From Polytrichum commune (Eukaryota > Streptophyta > Polytrichopsida > Polytrichales > Polytrichaceae): a stretch of 64,000 bases of DNA. This document shows, piece by piece, positions 35,313-46,050 of this stretch. Numbering within the stretch: position 1 is the stretch's first letter; the number at the start of each line of letters is the position of its first letter. The translations under genes and the position numbers were made by a program. The notes under the pieces were generated by a model that saw nothing but the letters and a program-made list of their open reading frames with translations, searched no databases and had not been told where the DNA came from. Where the stretch lies: contig OX485809.1 in the NCBI GenBank assembly GCA_950295325.1, positions 18,614,144-18,678,143 on the forward strand, in the 5' to 3' direction.

Positions 35313-35651
35313 CTCGGGGGGGGGGGGGTAGTCATTGGTTGGAGTAGCAATATACGTGCGAACAAATGATAGGGTATTTTAAAAACATGGGGGCAAAAAA
35401 TTATAAATGGACTTAAGAGTAATATAGGGTATCAAAAATGGCACTGGACATCTTTAAAGTACTATAGGGTATGGAGTAATAGGTAATTTGGAATTATAAG
35501 TAATGCAAGCCATTTTTTTATTAACCCAAAGTAGAAAATTTTATAATGATAGCATGTGGAAAAAAAATTGAAAGTAATACCCCCCTATAAAATAGTGGTT
35601 GTTCGCACTTATATCCTTAACTTTTTAACACACTGCCCCCCCCCCCCCGAG
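35313..35651. mobile_element. hAT-type MITE with G-run ends, copy 2
   Basis: A 339-bp element whose left end is CTC followed by a run of about 13 G and whose right end is the mirror C run then GAG. It is flanked by the perfect 8-bp duplication CTTGTGTC (35305-35312 and 35652-35659). It shares only its ends with the element at 2003. Non-coding. Confidence 0.9.
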
Positions 35652-35889
35652 CTTGTGTCTCCAAGTCTGAATGCTTTGATTTGTGCCCCAGAAGCTAGCA
35701 CCTCGATTGTACTCGGGAAGACAGACGGGAGACAAAAAGTCTTTTTACTTGATTCTTTTAAGAGGAATGAACAAACTCTTATTTTGGGAGACAGATAGTC
35801 GTGGAGTGCAATGGAGGACTAAAATCATGTATGTGCTACAATAGATGCCTCTCAATGTTTGGTATTTCACCCTCTTGTATTTGACATCA

Positions 35890-36260
35890 CGGTCCGGTGC
35901 CCATGAAGCCACTTGTGTGGACTTCAGTTGTCGCCATTTCCAAACCTTAATTAATTACCTATATTGAACTCTGGAGTAGTCAACTCTCTTGGTAGCTCCT
36001 ACAATCGCAATGATCTCTTCATTTAAGTTTTGACAACCAAATAATTTAAACTTGTGTGTCAGAGGTGTATGATACATTCTGATGGTTCACATGCATGCCG
36101 CATAGAACACTTTGTCCCAATGAAGCCACTTGCATGAACTTGAGTTGTCACCATTTTTGGAACATGAAAATTACATGAAATGTGAAGGAGTAAAATCTCT
36201 CATTTAGAAGTAACTCCTGTAGTTGTAATGACTTCATAGGAATGTGCCATAACCTTATTG
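35890..36260. repeat. Tandem duplication, ~218-bp period
   Basis: GAAGCCACTTG...GACTTSAGTTGTC.CCATTT at about 35905 recurs at about 36123, and both are followed by a ..CTCCTRYARTYG.AATGA stretch. The copies are well diverged. Confidence 0.6.
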
Positions 36261-36667
36261 CTTGTATGATGAATGTTTGCATGGTCAATGGGAGTTCAGT
36301 GTGATTCCCACCAAAAGGCAATTCTAGCAAAGGTGTCAAAATTTTGTGGGTACGTTCACTTCTGGTTGGAAATTTGTCATGGTTTGCCCTTTCGAATGTG
36401 ACTACTTGGATGCGATTTTGCACCATTTCCAAGCATTAAACCTGGTTCACATTTACATTGAACTTGGTCATCAAGACATATTCTCAATGCATGTCCATGG
36501 CTCTGTTGGCTATTGCCAGGGATTTTGTCGTGCACCTCTCCATGAGGAGTGCCCAAAACACCGTGGGCACAAGGCGGACCCCGGAGTGACACCTGGGACT
36601 TATGGCGCCCTTGATGAGAGGGCCCAAGTGATCCTAATGTGGGTGAGGGCCCCGGGCGTTGGGAACG

Positions 36668-37492
36668 CCTCCCACCCATGGAGATTAGGAGGCACGAGAG
36701 TAAAGCCATAAGCTATGAGTAGTTTATGGCGTGTAGATTCTAGAATGCTCAAGAACACCTCAACTGGAGGTGTGAGCTAGGAGTCCTGGCAATTTGAGTG
36801 GGGCACTGTCCCGGCACAGCGCCCTGGTACACTAGTGGCCTGGGAGTGGCTCCCGGGACTGCCAAGGTTTGAAGAGGCATAACTTCCTCAATACTTGCCC
36901 AAATGGGGCAAGTGAGGGGTCCATCGGTATCTACGTGAAGCGTAGATGATGATGGAGTGGTTGGTTGTTAGCATATAAGACCAAAACATAAAGTTATGAT
37001 GTTCTGAAGTTGTTGGGGGCTTTGAGCCCCAACACCTAAGGGAAAATGTCTACTTGGCCCCAACTCTTGGTAGAGAGACAAAAGATTTCTTGACGGTGGG
37101 GTAGGGGCACTACCAAAAGTCCTAGAGGTTTATATGGGTGAGGTGGTGTGGCCTCACCCACCCAAGGCCAAACGGCATGGCCTCCATGGGCTTTGGCCCA
37201 ATGTGAGGGCATAGTTGCCTAGTATGGTTCGGGTTGTTGTAGTGTTACTCCGGCAACGCGATGACCAACATAAGATTGGACTTTCATGAATGGAAGTCCA
37301 CATCTAAGAATTGGTTACCGATTAAGGGGTGAACCCTAAAAGCGAAGTAGGAGGGTTGGTTCCCCTCCTATGAACTATAAGGTCCGGGGTAGGAGGAGCT
37401 AACCATTAGCATGGCGGAATGTGAAGGGTTAGCGCTTGTGACCCTTGCTAGAAATGAAATTGGTTAAGATGGTTAAGGGGAGGTAGCAAGGG
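36668..37492 (+). repeat. Unclassified dispersed repeat R1, copy 1
   Basis: An 825-bp block beginning CCTCCCACCCATGGAGA matches 42178-42515, 51681-51752 and 52708-53123 in order, showing that those pieces were once contiguous. It includes GCGCCCTGGTACA, CCTCCATGGGCTTTGGCCCA and CTAACCATTAGCATGGCGGA. No coding frame. It could be internal or LTR sequence of a non-autonomous retroelement, but no paired ends were found. Confidence 0.8.
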
Positions 37493-38064
37493 TTGCGATA
37501 GATTTCAAGGTTAGAGTGTACGTTTCTTATAATCGAGTATTCGTTTATGAAAATTGCTACTGATAAGGATTATCTAGAAATTTTGTTTTTTTGGTCAATG
37601 ATGCGTTTGCTACCTAGTATTCTGATATGCATTTGGGGTTTAAAAGACACCCAAGTGTGACAAGCGAAATTGCCGTGGGTTTTGAGGAAGCAAGATGACG
37701 GAGAAGATGTGAGACCAAATGACGGACTCAGATGCGCTTGCATTTCTCAAAACTGACAGCGAATCCCCTAAATGGGCTTCGTCCACATACATACAACCAC
37801 CAGTGGGTGAGGGTTTGTTCCGCACTCATGCAAGTTCAAGGCAACGGGGAGAAACTTCTCATGCTCCTCATTTGCAACATCGATATCATTCACATAAAAG
37901 ACCATATTTGTCTGTGGCTAGTCCCCCCCCCCCCCAACTACATTTATCCGGATATCACGGTGGGATTTGAGCTATTTTAAATTGCCCTAGAATTACTTGT
38001 TTATTTTGAATGTACGTAAATGTACTTATTCATCCAGGTTTCTTAAAACATATTTCCTTACCCA

Positions 38065-38520
38065 TTGCAAGTTCCTAATAATTATTACTCCCATGTGCAA
38101 AGGGAAGTGCCTACTGCCCACATTTGGAGCTATCCCCAATACCCTCACTATTGCTATGTCCCTTCCCTATTCATGCATCCAAATCACAACTATTCGCCAC
38201 CCCTATCACCTTCTTATGCCCCACCTCCAACAAGATTGCATCCATATTTGTATGGCGGATATGGACCTATATGCCATACACCATCCCGTTGCGCATGCCA
38301 TTCACGATCGAGTTCACCTCTCACAAGCTACAGCGAGTCCAGTCGGAGTATGGAGTCTGAGGGTGAGTGCGATAATGGATATGCCTTAGGGGGTCGTGTG
38401 AATGTCACTCAGCCCACCACCACAACGATGATAGGAACTACAACCATCAAGATGGACACCTGTGTAGGCCAACATGAATCACGTCATACTACAACATCCC
38501 CACAAGCACCGCATCAGGTA
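38065..38520 (+). CDS. Unrecognised proline/tyrosine-rich exon
   Basis: An open stretch encodes YYSHVQREVPTAHIWSYPQYP, then a run rich in P, Y, H and S (NYSPPLSPSYAPPPTRLHPY), then a serine-rich part, then a threonine-rich tail. It ends at a usable donor, CATCAG|GTATAA, at about 38521. Composition resembles disordered tails of plant nuclear proteins. No domain is recognised. A possible continuation on the same strand begins at about 41157 (entry below), with two MITE insertions in between, which would suit one long intron. Whether this is a host gene or a transposon accessory gene is open. Confidence 0.35.
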
Positions 38521-39217
38521 TAAACCCACATTTTATTTTTTATGAGAATTTTCACCATGCCAATATTAAATAGTGTCCAAACAACTAAATTGACCTTTGT
38601 TGGTGAAATGGACGATCCATAGTAAACAATTATAGCACAATGTAACTCCAAACACTAAGCCTCTTTAGAGTCAACCAATGACTTAACATTGTTGATCAAT
38701 TTTTTATCTTAAATTTGTTTTAGGCTATGATAAATTTCAGCTAAAACGGCTACAATTTTAGGTTGGGTAAAGTTTTGTATCCATTAAGTTACCAAGGGGG
38801 GAGGGTGAAAACATTTTGAGTCATAAGTGAACAGGTGTGATTACCGTTTTGTAGTCTATGGAGAGTCGTTATACAATACGACACTGGTTAATCTAGACCA
38901 CATATCTCAAGAACATCGTATCCACCGAAGCTTGTAGTACTAATAGCACATCCTGAATTCAACTTTGTGCGATTAACAAGGAGAATGCAATTTGCGCATA
39001 CTCTTGGTTTTACCGCTGAATTTCACGATGCACATGCCATTTGTTGCATTTATGTATGTGTATGATTTAGGATGAGTACATCAAACCTTTTGCATTTGCA
39101 GACTATCCTGTAGTTTGCATCATAACTCCAAGAAGCATTTATGTGCTCAACTCTTGAATGAATCCTCCAGTGGAATGACTCCCTAATGCAGGGATATACT
39201 CCAGGCAACTTTCTATC

Positions 39218-39664
39218 AGGGGCGGTTTACACTATGGACCATGAAGTCGTCCCACGGCCGTCTAAGCGATGTGATTGGACGTTGAAGTCGTCCCGGGACG
39301 ACTTGGGTTTACACCAAGGAAAAAATGGCAGAGTGACCACGGAGGTTGAGGTCCACAAAATATTATTTTTTAAGCCTACTCTATCCACTGCCATGGTCCA
39401 ACGGGTTTTCCGTTGGGACAAGCAAAAGAGGTGGTCCGGGAAAAAGAGCAAGGGCCCATGTCAGAAAAATGCCGTTTTAAGCCTTTTTGGTGCATGGTCA
39501 TTCTTCATGGTCCACATTCGGTTTACACCTAGTGAAGGGCCCATGAACCATGAAAACTAATATTTTAGTAACTCGGACCATGGAAGTCATCCCATGAAGT
39601 CGTCCCACGCAAAATAGGCCTCTTACGTGGGACGACTTCATGGTCCATAGTGTAAACCGCCCCT
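39218..39664. mobile_element. Long-TIR MITE with GTCGTCCC motifs
   Basis: A 447-bp element begins AGGGGCGGTTTACACTATGG and ends with its reverse complement. The inverted ends are perfect for at least 39 bp (39218-39256 against 39626-39664). The octamer GTCGTCCC or its complement recurs at least five times, once as a head-to-head GTCGTCCCGGGACGAC palindrome at about 39286. No target-site duplication is obvious. It has a long open frame but no domain. Confidence 0.85.
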
Positions 39665-39739
39665 CAGATAGGACAAGTTCCTTCTTTGTAGCGTAAAGGT
39701 AGATTACGTGTCAACATTTTACCTTCGTAGTGATTGATA

Positions 39740-40805
39740 GGAAATTCATTGGACATACATAACGAGTGCGACAAGGTTATCTGATTTACTGATGACTAAT
39801 TATCTGATTGCTAATTATTCAGATTATTTGATTATCTGAATATCTGACAAGCTAATTAATAAGTATATAATTACATCTACTTCATAGAATTATGTAATTA
39901 TTTGATTATCTTATGGTTTAATTATATAAGTATCTGATCATTTAATTATCAAGTTATACAATTAATATGTGGAAAATTAGCTAAATTTTCAAGCACTGTG
40001 GAAATATTAATGGGCTTAGCAATCATTGGATGCCCTCGGAATTAAAGTAGATATTTTTTTTAGAAATGTTTTTAATCTAACTTATTAGCATGTTGAGACG
40101 TAACATGTGGTCGTAATAAGCTTTTACAATAACATATCAAAAGTTTTTTTAGAATGAAAAGAGACAAGGTAGACCAATCTAAATCAAACATGTCAAAAAA
40201 TACACACCTATAGTTCAGTGGTATGTGGTAAAGTAATGAAATATTGTCATGGATGATTGAAATCTGAATTAAAAATCATACAGTAAGTGACAATAATTGC
40301 AACATTGTAAACCTATAATGCCCAATGAAGCTAGGTTGACATTTAGTGTTAGTGACACTACACAGGTTGTTTATAGTTAGTATTGACATTTGAGGAAGAC
40401 AAATGGAATTGGTGACACTAACGTTTGATGTTTTTATTACAATTTTACAAAATTGTTGAAAATAAAATGTATAGGATTTGTATACACGATATATCATGTC
40501 ATTGCCTCTGCTTCCTTGTATAGACTTCTTGAAGCGCCCAGGAACTAATGAGGATATAGTGTTTCAAAAAACACAGAAATCTTCCGCACGTATCAGCATG
40601 CTTCCCTTTTATATTCTTGTAATAATTAGAAAAGAAGACAAAAGAAAACAGTTGCACCCAGATTTGTCACTGCTCATAAAAATATGAATTGCATTTAACA
40701 CACCTTATGTGATGGGTTCCACATAAATTTACAAGTTGAAAACGATGACCAACCTCTTTTGCAAGTGTTCCACCTTGCGGCTCCTCATGGGCTTGAGGCC
40801 AAGAA
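39740..40805. other. AT-rich spacer
   Basis: 39775-39960 repeats short TTATCTGAT/ATTATTTGATT motifs loosely. The remainder is non-coding. Confidence 0.4.
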
Positions 40806-40807
40806 TG

Positions 40808-41048
40808 TTAACCCTTAAAGGACATATGCTTTCCCGATACCACACCCAAAATATCTTTTAAAATTCATTTTAAGCATGATTAACCAATTAATTTACGTAG
40901 GCTCTATTCTAAAGAAGTATAGATCTTGCTAAGGTGCTCGATTTGGCATTCTAAAAACCCCATTTGGTGCAATGGAGTAGAAGTTTTGAACAAGATTCTC
41001 CCAAAATAATACCAAGCCCGTGGGGCAGCATTGTCCTTTAAGGGTTAA
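40808..41048. mobile_element. piggyBac-like MITE (TTAA target)
   Basis: The boundaries read TTAACCCTTAAAGGACA at the left and its exact reverse complement at the right. If TTAA is the duplicated target, the element proper is 40812-41044 (233 bp) with CCC...GGG ends, which is the piggyBac pattern. A TA target with ACCC ends (Tc1/mariner) is the main alternative. Non-coding. Confidence 0.7.
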
Positions 41049-41156
41049 TTCCCATCTTCCCCTCAGTAGTTGTTATCTCTATTGTATGTTGTAAAATTGT
41101 ATGTTGCATATTAATTTTGTTTTATTCCTAACCTCCAAACCCATGCATGTCAGGTC

Positions 41157-41779
41157 TTGCTCGTAGCAGTGGCAGCCAACCACCAGATATCACATTTCCA
41201 CAACTCAAAGAGGGAGTTATGACAGTAGAGGACGAGCATTGCCATACTTGTGGACAACATAGTAACACGAGTTAGCGATCACGGGTAGATAAAGTGTTTG
41301 GCCTCCTTGAATATAAGGTCGCCATAGTCAAAGCAACAATGGGCAGTGCAATGGGTGGATAATCTGACACTTTGTCGGAATTGGGTGTCATAAAACGTCA
41401 TTTTACCAGGGATGTCAGAGTACATATAATTGATGACATCGTAGAGATGTCACTGACACATGTGGTTGTTGCCACATCCACTCCTTCATAATGACAACAA
41501 TGTGTGAGCCAAAAGAATGTGGGGGAGGGCGTCGTGGATACAGGCTCCCCTTTGCATCCTCAAAAACACTCAGTCTCGCATACAGACATGACTCATGGTA
41601 TCTTATTGGATTATCCTATTCTTGTGGGAGGTGACAACTCTAGTCATAGTGTAGACAATGAAGTAGGATGTGTTCGGGGCAGCCACACACGAGACCATGT
41701 AGTTTCAACACAAAGCTACATCCAAGAGCAAAGGCGGGAAGAAAGCATCGAGACAAATCAACTGAGGGCCCAAAGTTAA
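41157..41779 (+). CDS. Unrecognised exon(s), possible continuation of 38065-38520
   Basis: After a CATGTCAG acceptor at about 41154 one frame reads RSSGSQPPDITFPQLKEGVM and continues with EDEHCHTCGQH before a stop. From 41504 another frame of 91 codons starts MSQKNVGEGVVDTGSPLHPQ and is polar throughout. The two frames differ, so either an intron lies between them or the locus is decayed. No family is recognised. Confidence 0.25.
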
Positions 41780-42177
41780 GGAGCCAGTGGCTAGAGAAGA
41801 CAGACCAGCGGCCAAGGAGGACCGCGAAGGCGGGTGTCTGGGAGCGAGCCATGCAAATGAGAGGCCTGGGACCGGGACAAAGAAGAAGAAAGGGAACATG
41901 AGCTCCTGACCAGAGGACCGGCCAACCGGGTATAAGTAGGCAAGAGAGCCAATAGACTTTAGGTAGTGGGAATAGGGTTAAGTACAAGAACCAAAGAGGC
42001 ATCCACAACATTAGGCATGTGACCAAAATAGAACAGATGAATGAAGATGAGATGAATATACAACTGGAAGACACCAAAGGGTATGTAACTAATAGAAACA
42101 TCTCAAGGGCGTAGATTTATAAAATTAGAGTGAAGACTTGAAATCCAAGCTATAAATGGATATATAGCTAAATATAG

Positions 42178-42515
42178 CCTCCCACCCATGGAGACTAGGA
42201 GGCATGAGGGGAGAGCCATGAGCTCTGCATAGCTCATGGCGTGGTGATTCTAGAATGCTCAAGAACACCTCAATTGGAGGTGTGAGCTAAGAGTTATGGC
42301 CATTTGAGTGGGGCTCTGTCCCGGGACAGCGCCCTGGTACAGCAGTGCCCGGGAGTGATTCCCGGGACTGCCAAGGTTCAATCAGGCATACCTTCCTCAA
42401 TACTTGCCTGAATGGGGCAAGTGAGGAATTCATCAGCATCTACATGAAGCGTAGATGAAGATAAAGGGGTTGCGTGTTAGCATCAGACTTCATACAAGGA
42501 AGTTATGATGGTCTG
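42178..42515 (+). repeat. Repeat R1, copy 2, left part
   Basis: Matches 36668-37010 of copy 1 and stops exactly at the left LTR of the copia element. The sequence resumes at 51681 beyond the other LTR. Confidence 0.85.
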
Positions 42516-42764
42516 TGTTAAGACTAGGCAATAGCCGGTGAGCGTAATGGTGCAAGTGACTAACAAGAGTCATGTGGTTGTATATATATGCTTTAAGACT
42601 AAGTACATTAATGGGGCTTAGCCGCCACTTAGTAGCCTACAATACTATGTTTAAGTAACCCCGGACCCACTACCGCGGGGATAGTGTAGCCACCTTCCGG
42701 AAGGCGGCTACCATCATCTATATTCGGCTATAGGTCGTCAGGCTAGCTATAGGCTGCCTTAACA
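42516..42764 (-). repeat. Copia 3' LTR
   Basis: A 249-bp LTR with TGTTAAG...CTTAACA ends. It abuts R1 at 42515, and the purine-rich tract lies just inside it. Confidence 0.93.
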
Positions 42765-44389
42765 CTCCTCCTCGAACTATAGCGACTACCTCATTAAAAA
42801 CTTTACTACTGTAAAACCCAAAGGGGAAAACCAACAATAAATAAAATAGTGTAATCTAGTTCGAAGTGAGTTCGTGTAAGGTTTTCATTCCTGCCTCTAA
42901 CACTAGCTTCTTATGCTTGTAAGCCGGTAAGGCCTTTGTGAGCATATCGGCTATGTTGTTTTCGGATTCTATCTTCTTTATCTCAATCTGACCTGTTCTA
43001 TAAGGTCTTGAGCAAATCCGAATATATGTGGGCTGATGTGCTTCACCCGATTAGCCTTAATGAACCCCGTGTTCATTTGGGCGACACATGCTGCATTATC
43101 CTCGAATATGACCGTTGGTTTGAACTTCTGGTTCATCTTGCATTGCTTGGCCAAGATCTCTTGCATTGTCCTTAGCCATACCACTTCTCTTGAGGCTTCG
43201 TGAAATGCTAAGAGTTCGGCATGATTCGTGGATGTGGCGGTCACAGTTGCTTCGCCGATTTCCATGAAATCGGTGCTCCGTTCTTAATGAATATGTAACC
43301 GATTTGAGACTTGTCCGTTGCCTCATCTGTTTTGAACCCGGAGTCGGCATATCATGTTATCTCGCCATTTGTGTCATTTCTGTAGTACAATCTGAGGTCC
43401 TCCGTACCTCTCAAGTATCGGAGTAGGTGCTTAACGCCGTTCCAGTGGCGGGCGGTCGGTTTTTGGCTGTGCCTTGTGAGTATGTTCGTTGCGAAAGTGA
43501 TGTCCGGCCGTGTGTGTGTGGTTAGGTATGTGAAAGCTCCAACCGCCGTGAGGTACTTGGACCTGTCCACTATCTCCTCCTCCTCCGAGCAAGGTTGGTA
43601 TAGATCGTCTTCGCTGCGGCTCCTCCCGATCATTGGGGCGGCCAATGCGTGGGCTTGATTCATGTTGAAAAATTTGAGCAGCTTACGGGTGTAGGATTGT
43701 TGGTGTAGAAGGACGCCATTCGGAAAATGCTGGATTTGTAAACCAAACAAAACGAAGTCTTTCTGAGCAATTTCATGTCAAATTGAGCCGTGAGTAAGGT
43801 TTCAGTGTGTTTACACAATGTGGGTGATCGAATTAAGTTTAGATCATCCACATATACGGCCACAATTAGGTACTGCGAGTTTTGAGTCAAGGTAAAGATG
43901 CATGGTAGAGTCGGGTCATGCAAAAATCAATGTGAAATCAGAAAGTCTCGGAATAGGTGGTACCACATTCTGCCGGCTTGCTTTAAGCCGTATAATGCCT
44001 TACATATGCGTAGGCCTAAGAATTTCCTGGGTGTGGGAGTTGGCAACTTCGGAAGAAAATCTGGAGGGGGTGAGATATACAGTAGCATATCCAGGTTGCC
44101 GTATAGGTATGTTGTTACAACATCCATCAAAAAGATTTCAAGTCCAAAATGAACTGCGAATGCCATCAGGTTCCTGAATGATGTGATATCAAGTACGGGT
44201 GCGTAGGTTTGGTCGAAGTCCTCTCCCGGTCGTTGAGAGAAACTCTCACTCTGCTCTCCCCGGCTTCGCGGCACTACCTGGTAAGTTCATTGTATCCGTC
44301 TCCTGGAGGTCGATATCTCCCCCCCCCCATTGTGTTCCTTCCCACTTGTGACCCAGATAGTGACTGCTGTGAGGGTATTGACGTTGTTT

Positions 44390-44946
44390 CCTGGGCGAAT
44401 TCTCACGGCTGGAAAGGGGGTGGGTTATCACAGGAGATTCCAGCGCTGTTCACGGCGGAGACAGGCTGGCCGGGCGGGGATGATTGCGCCCTGGTGACCT
44501 CGATCACCTGCCTGAAGGAGTGGCCCCTTTCATTAAGGCGTGTACCCGATGTATCGCGGGGAATTTCCTTTGTGAGCGTCGGAGGCGGGTGGGAGCAGTT
44601 CGTCGAAGAACATAACCTCGGCTACGGAGCGGTCCTCACCTTCGAGGTTGTGGACTCCAGGCGTCTTGTGGTCGCACAGCACCACCGATGCGCTGAGGAG
44701 GATTTGGGCCAGCCACATATGACACTGATGGACACCACTGTAGAGCGAGAGTGCCGTGACGCAAAGCCTCCCGCGGCAGACCACATTATCGCGAGACAGC
44801 CGAATTTGCTCCCCGACTGCGGGAGCGGCGATCGCCCCCACTTTCGAAAAACCCTTCGGAAGACGCATATGAAGACAAATGACTCCTGCAGAATTGTGAG
44901 TGCGAACCCAAATTGCCGCTCACTGCATGGACACTCTGTCTGGTAG
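44390..44946 (+). pseudogene. B3 DNA-binding domain gene fragment, domain 1
   Basis: The frame contains LSQEIPALFTAETG, then W...LSLRRVPD, then FVSVGGGWEQFVEEHNLGYG followed by AVLTFEVVDSRRLVVAQHH. This is the B3 pattern of plant transcription factors: an IP..F strand, a central W, GW..FV..H/N.L..G, then a L.FE strand, over about 100 residues. It fits the REM/VRN1-like branch better than the ARF or LAV groups, though that is a weak judgement. The frame runs 245 codons, but its first 30-40 codons come from the copia side, so the native start is lost. It ends at a TAG near 44944. Role if intact: sequence-specific DNA binding in the nucleus. Confidence 0.65.
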
Positions 44947-45029
44947 GTTAGGGTATTTGGAACATGGAATTCATGCTGCTTTGGTAATAGCAAGAATGCA
45001 CAGTCGTCAATTTCCGTGCTTGAAAATTT

Positions 45030-45297
45030 GAGCTCAGCATTTCGTGGGCGCAGGATGTACCAACGGCATTCTGGCGGGCTCACGGACAATCCAGGTTCGA
45101 TGGCCGCTGGTACACCCTACACGGCCCGAAGTTGCCATGCTCCGTGAAGACTTTGGCGAACACGTTTGGAAAGCAGACGACTTGTTCTTTCACAAAGGGA
45201 TGGTGGCGATTTTGTACCGAGAACGAACTGATGCTCGGCGACACGGTGATATTCACGAAGATAGGACAGGGGGAGTTCGAGGTGAGGAAGGTATGAC
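45030..45297 (+). pseudogene. B3 DNA-binding domain gene fragment, domain 2
   Basis: In another frame from that of domain 1, the plus strand encodes WAQDVPTAFWRAHG, then W.TLHGPKLPC, then KGWWRFCTENELMLGDTVIF and a closing TKIGQGEFEVRK. GWWRFC.EN.L..GD..IF is the diagnostic B3 C-terminal half. A usable donor (AAG|GTATGA) follows at about 45291. It has no start codon of its own and was probably a second exon of the same two-B3 gene as domain 1, as is common in REM proteins. Confidence 0.6.
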
Positions 45298-45648
45298 GTG
45301 TGGAGGCCGTTCATGCCGAAGTCGCGGCATCTTGTGACGTGCACATCCTGTGTGCATTACATCTCGGCGCGAGCTCGCAGGTAGTTTTGGCGTAGGGCCG
45401 CTCGCGTGGCGACATCATATAGCCATGAGTCACAAAGTGTTGCGGAGTTGTAGACATAGGTCGAGCTCGTAGTTGCGAGGTGTAGAAATCAGTGAGGCAG
45501 GAAGACGATTGTTGTACATATATCACAGGGGGGGTGGGTTTTAGGGATTGCATAGAGATTTTGATTGCTCGAATCCCTCGGATACATGGAGGATATCAGT
45601 CTGCGGGCTATGAATGTATGAGTGTAGGGACATGTATCTTCAGTTGAG

Positions 45649-46050
45649 TTATATATGTGTAAAGTTATATGAAGAACATCTGTGAGGTAATTTCGCAACC
45701 TGGTCGCATCGTTCTTGCACATTGCTTTCATCACAGTGGAACACACCGTGGCGCAATCGGCGGTTGGCTCTTACGGTTGGAAGCCACTGTCGTGGGATAG
45801 GGACCCACGTCACGCACACTTCAGATATCGCAGCCCATTCGTCCATGTGGCACACAGTGGTTGCCCATGAGGTCACCTCATATGGTGGTTGAGACAGAAA
45901 CAGGTTGACCCGGTTGCCAGAGTAACCGGGTGACCCTCTGTCGCAGTCCACATAGGACACCACGTACACACGCCGCTTGCCTCCAGCGTACGTCCACACA
46001 CCGTAGACATGGAGTATGGCTACGTATTCCAGTTCTGCAACCCTTTCCAC
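45649..46050 (-). CDS. Unrecognised 133-codon frame inside the insertion
   Basis: The frame starts MERVAELEYVAILHVYGVWT and has a balanced, protein-like composition (aromatic and charged residues mixed, no low-complexity runs). It reads against the B3 pieces. No domain is recognised. It may be a second captured gene fragment or an antisense accident of the insertion. Confidence 0.3.
   Translation of the reverse strand: MERVAELEYVAILHVYGVWTYAGGKRRVYVVSYVDCDRGSPGYSGNRVNLFLSQPPYEVTSWATTVCHMDEWAAISEVCVTWVPIPRQWLPTVRANRRLRHGVFHCDESNVQERCDQVAKLPHRCSSYNFTHI

Noticed and set aside
36346-36711. 121-codon plus and 110-codon minus frames over the same bases
   Set aside because: Both strands are open at once, neither has a domain, and the 3' end runs into repeat R1.
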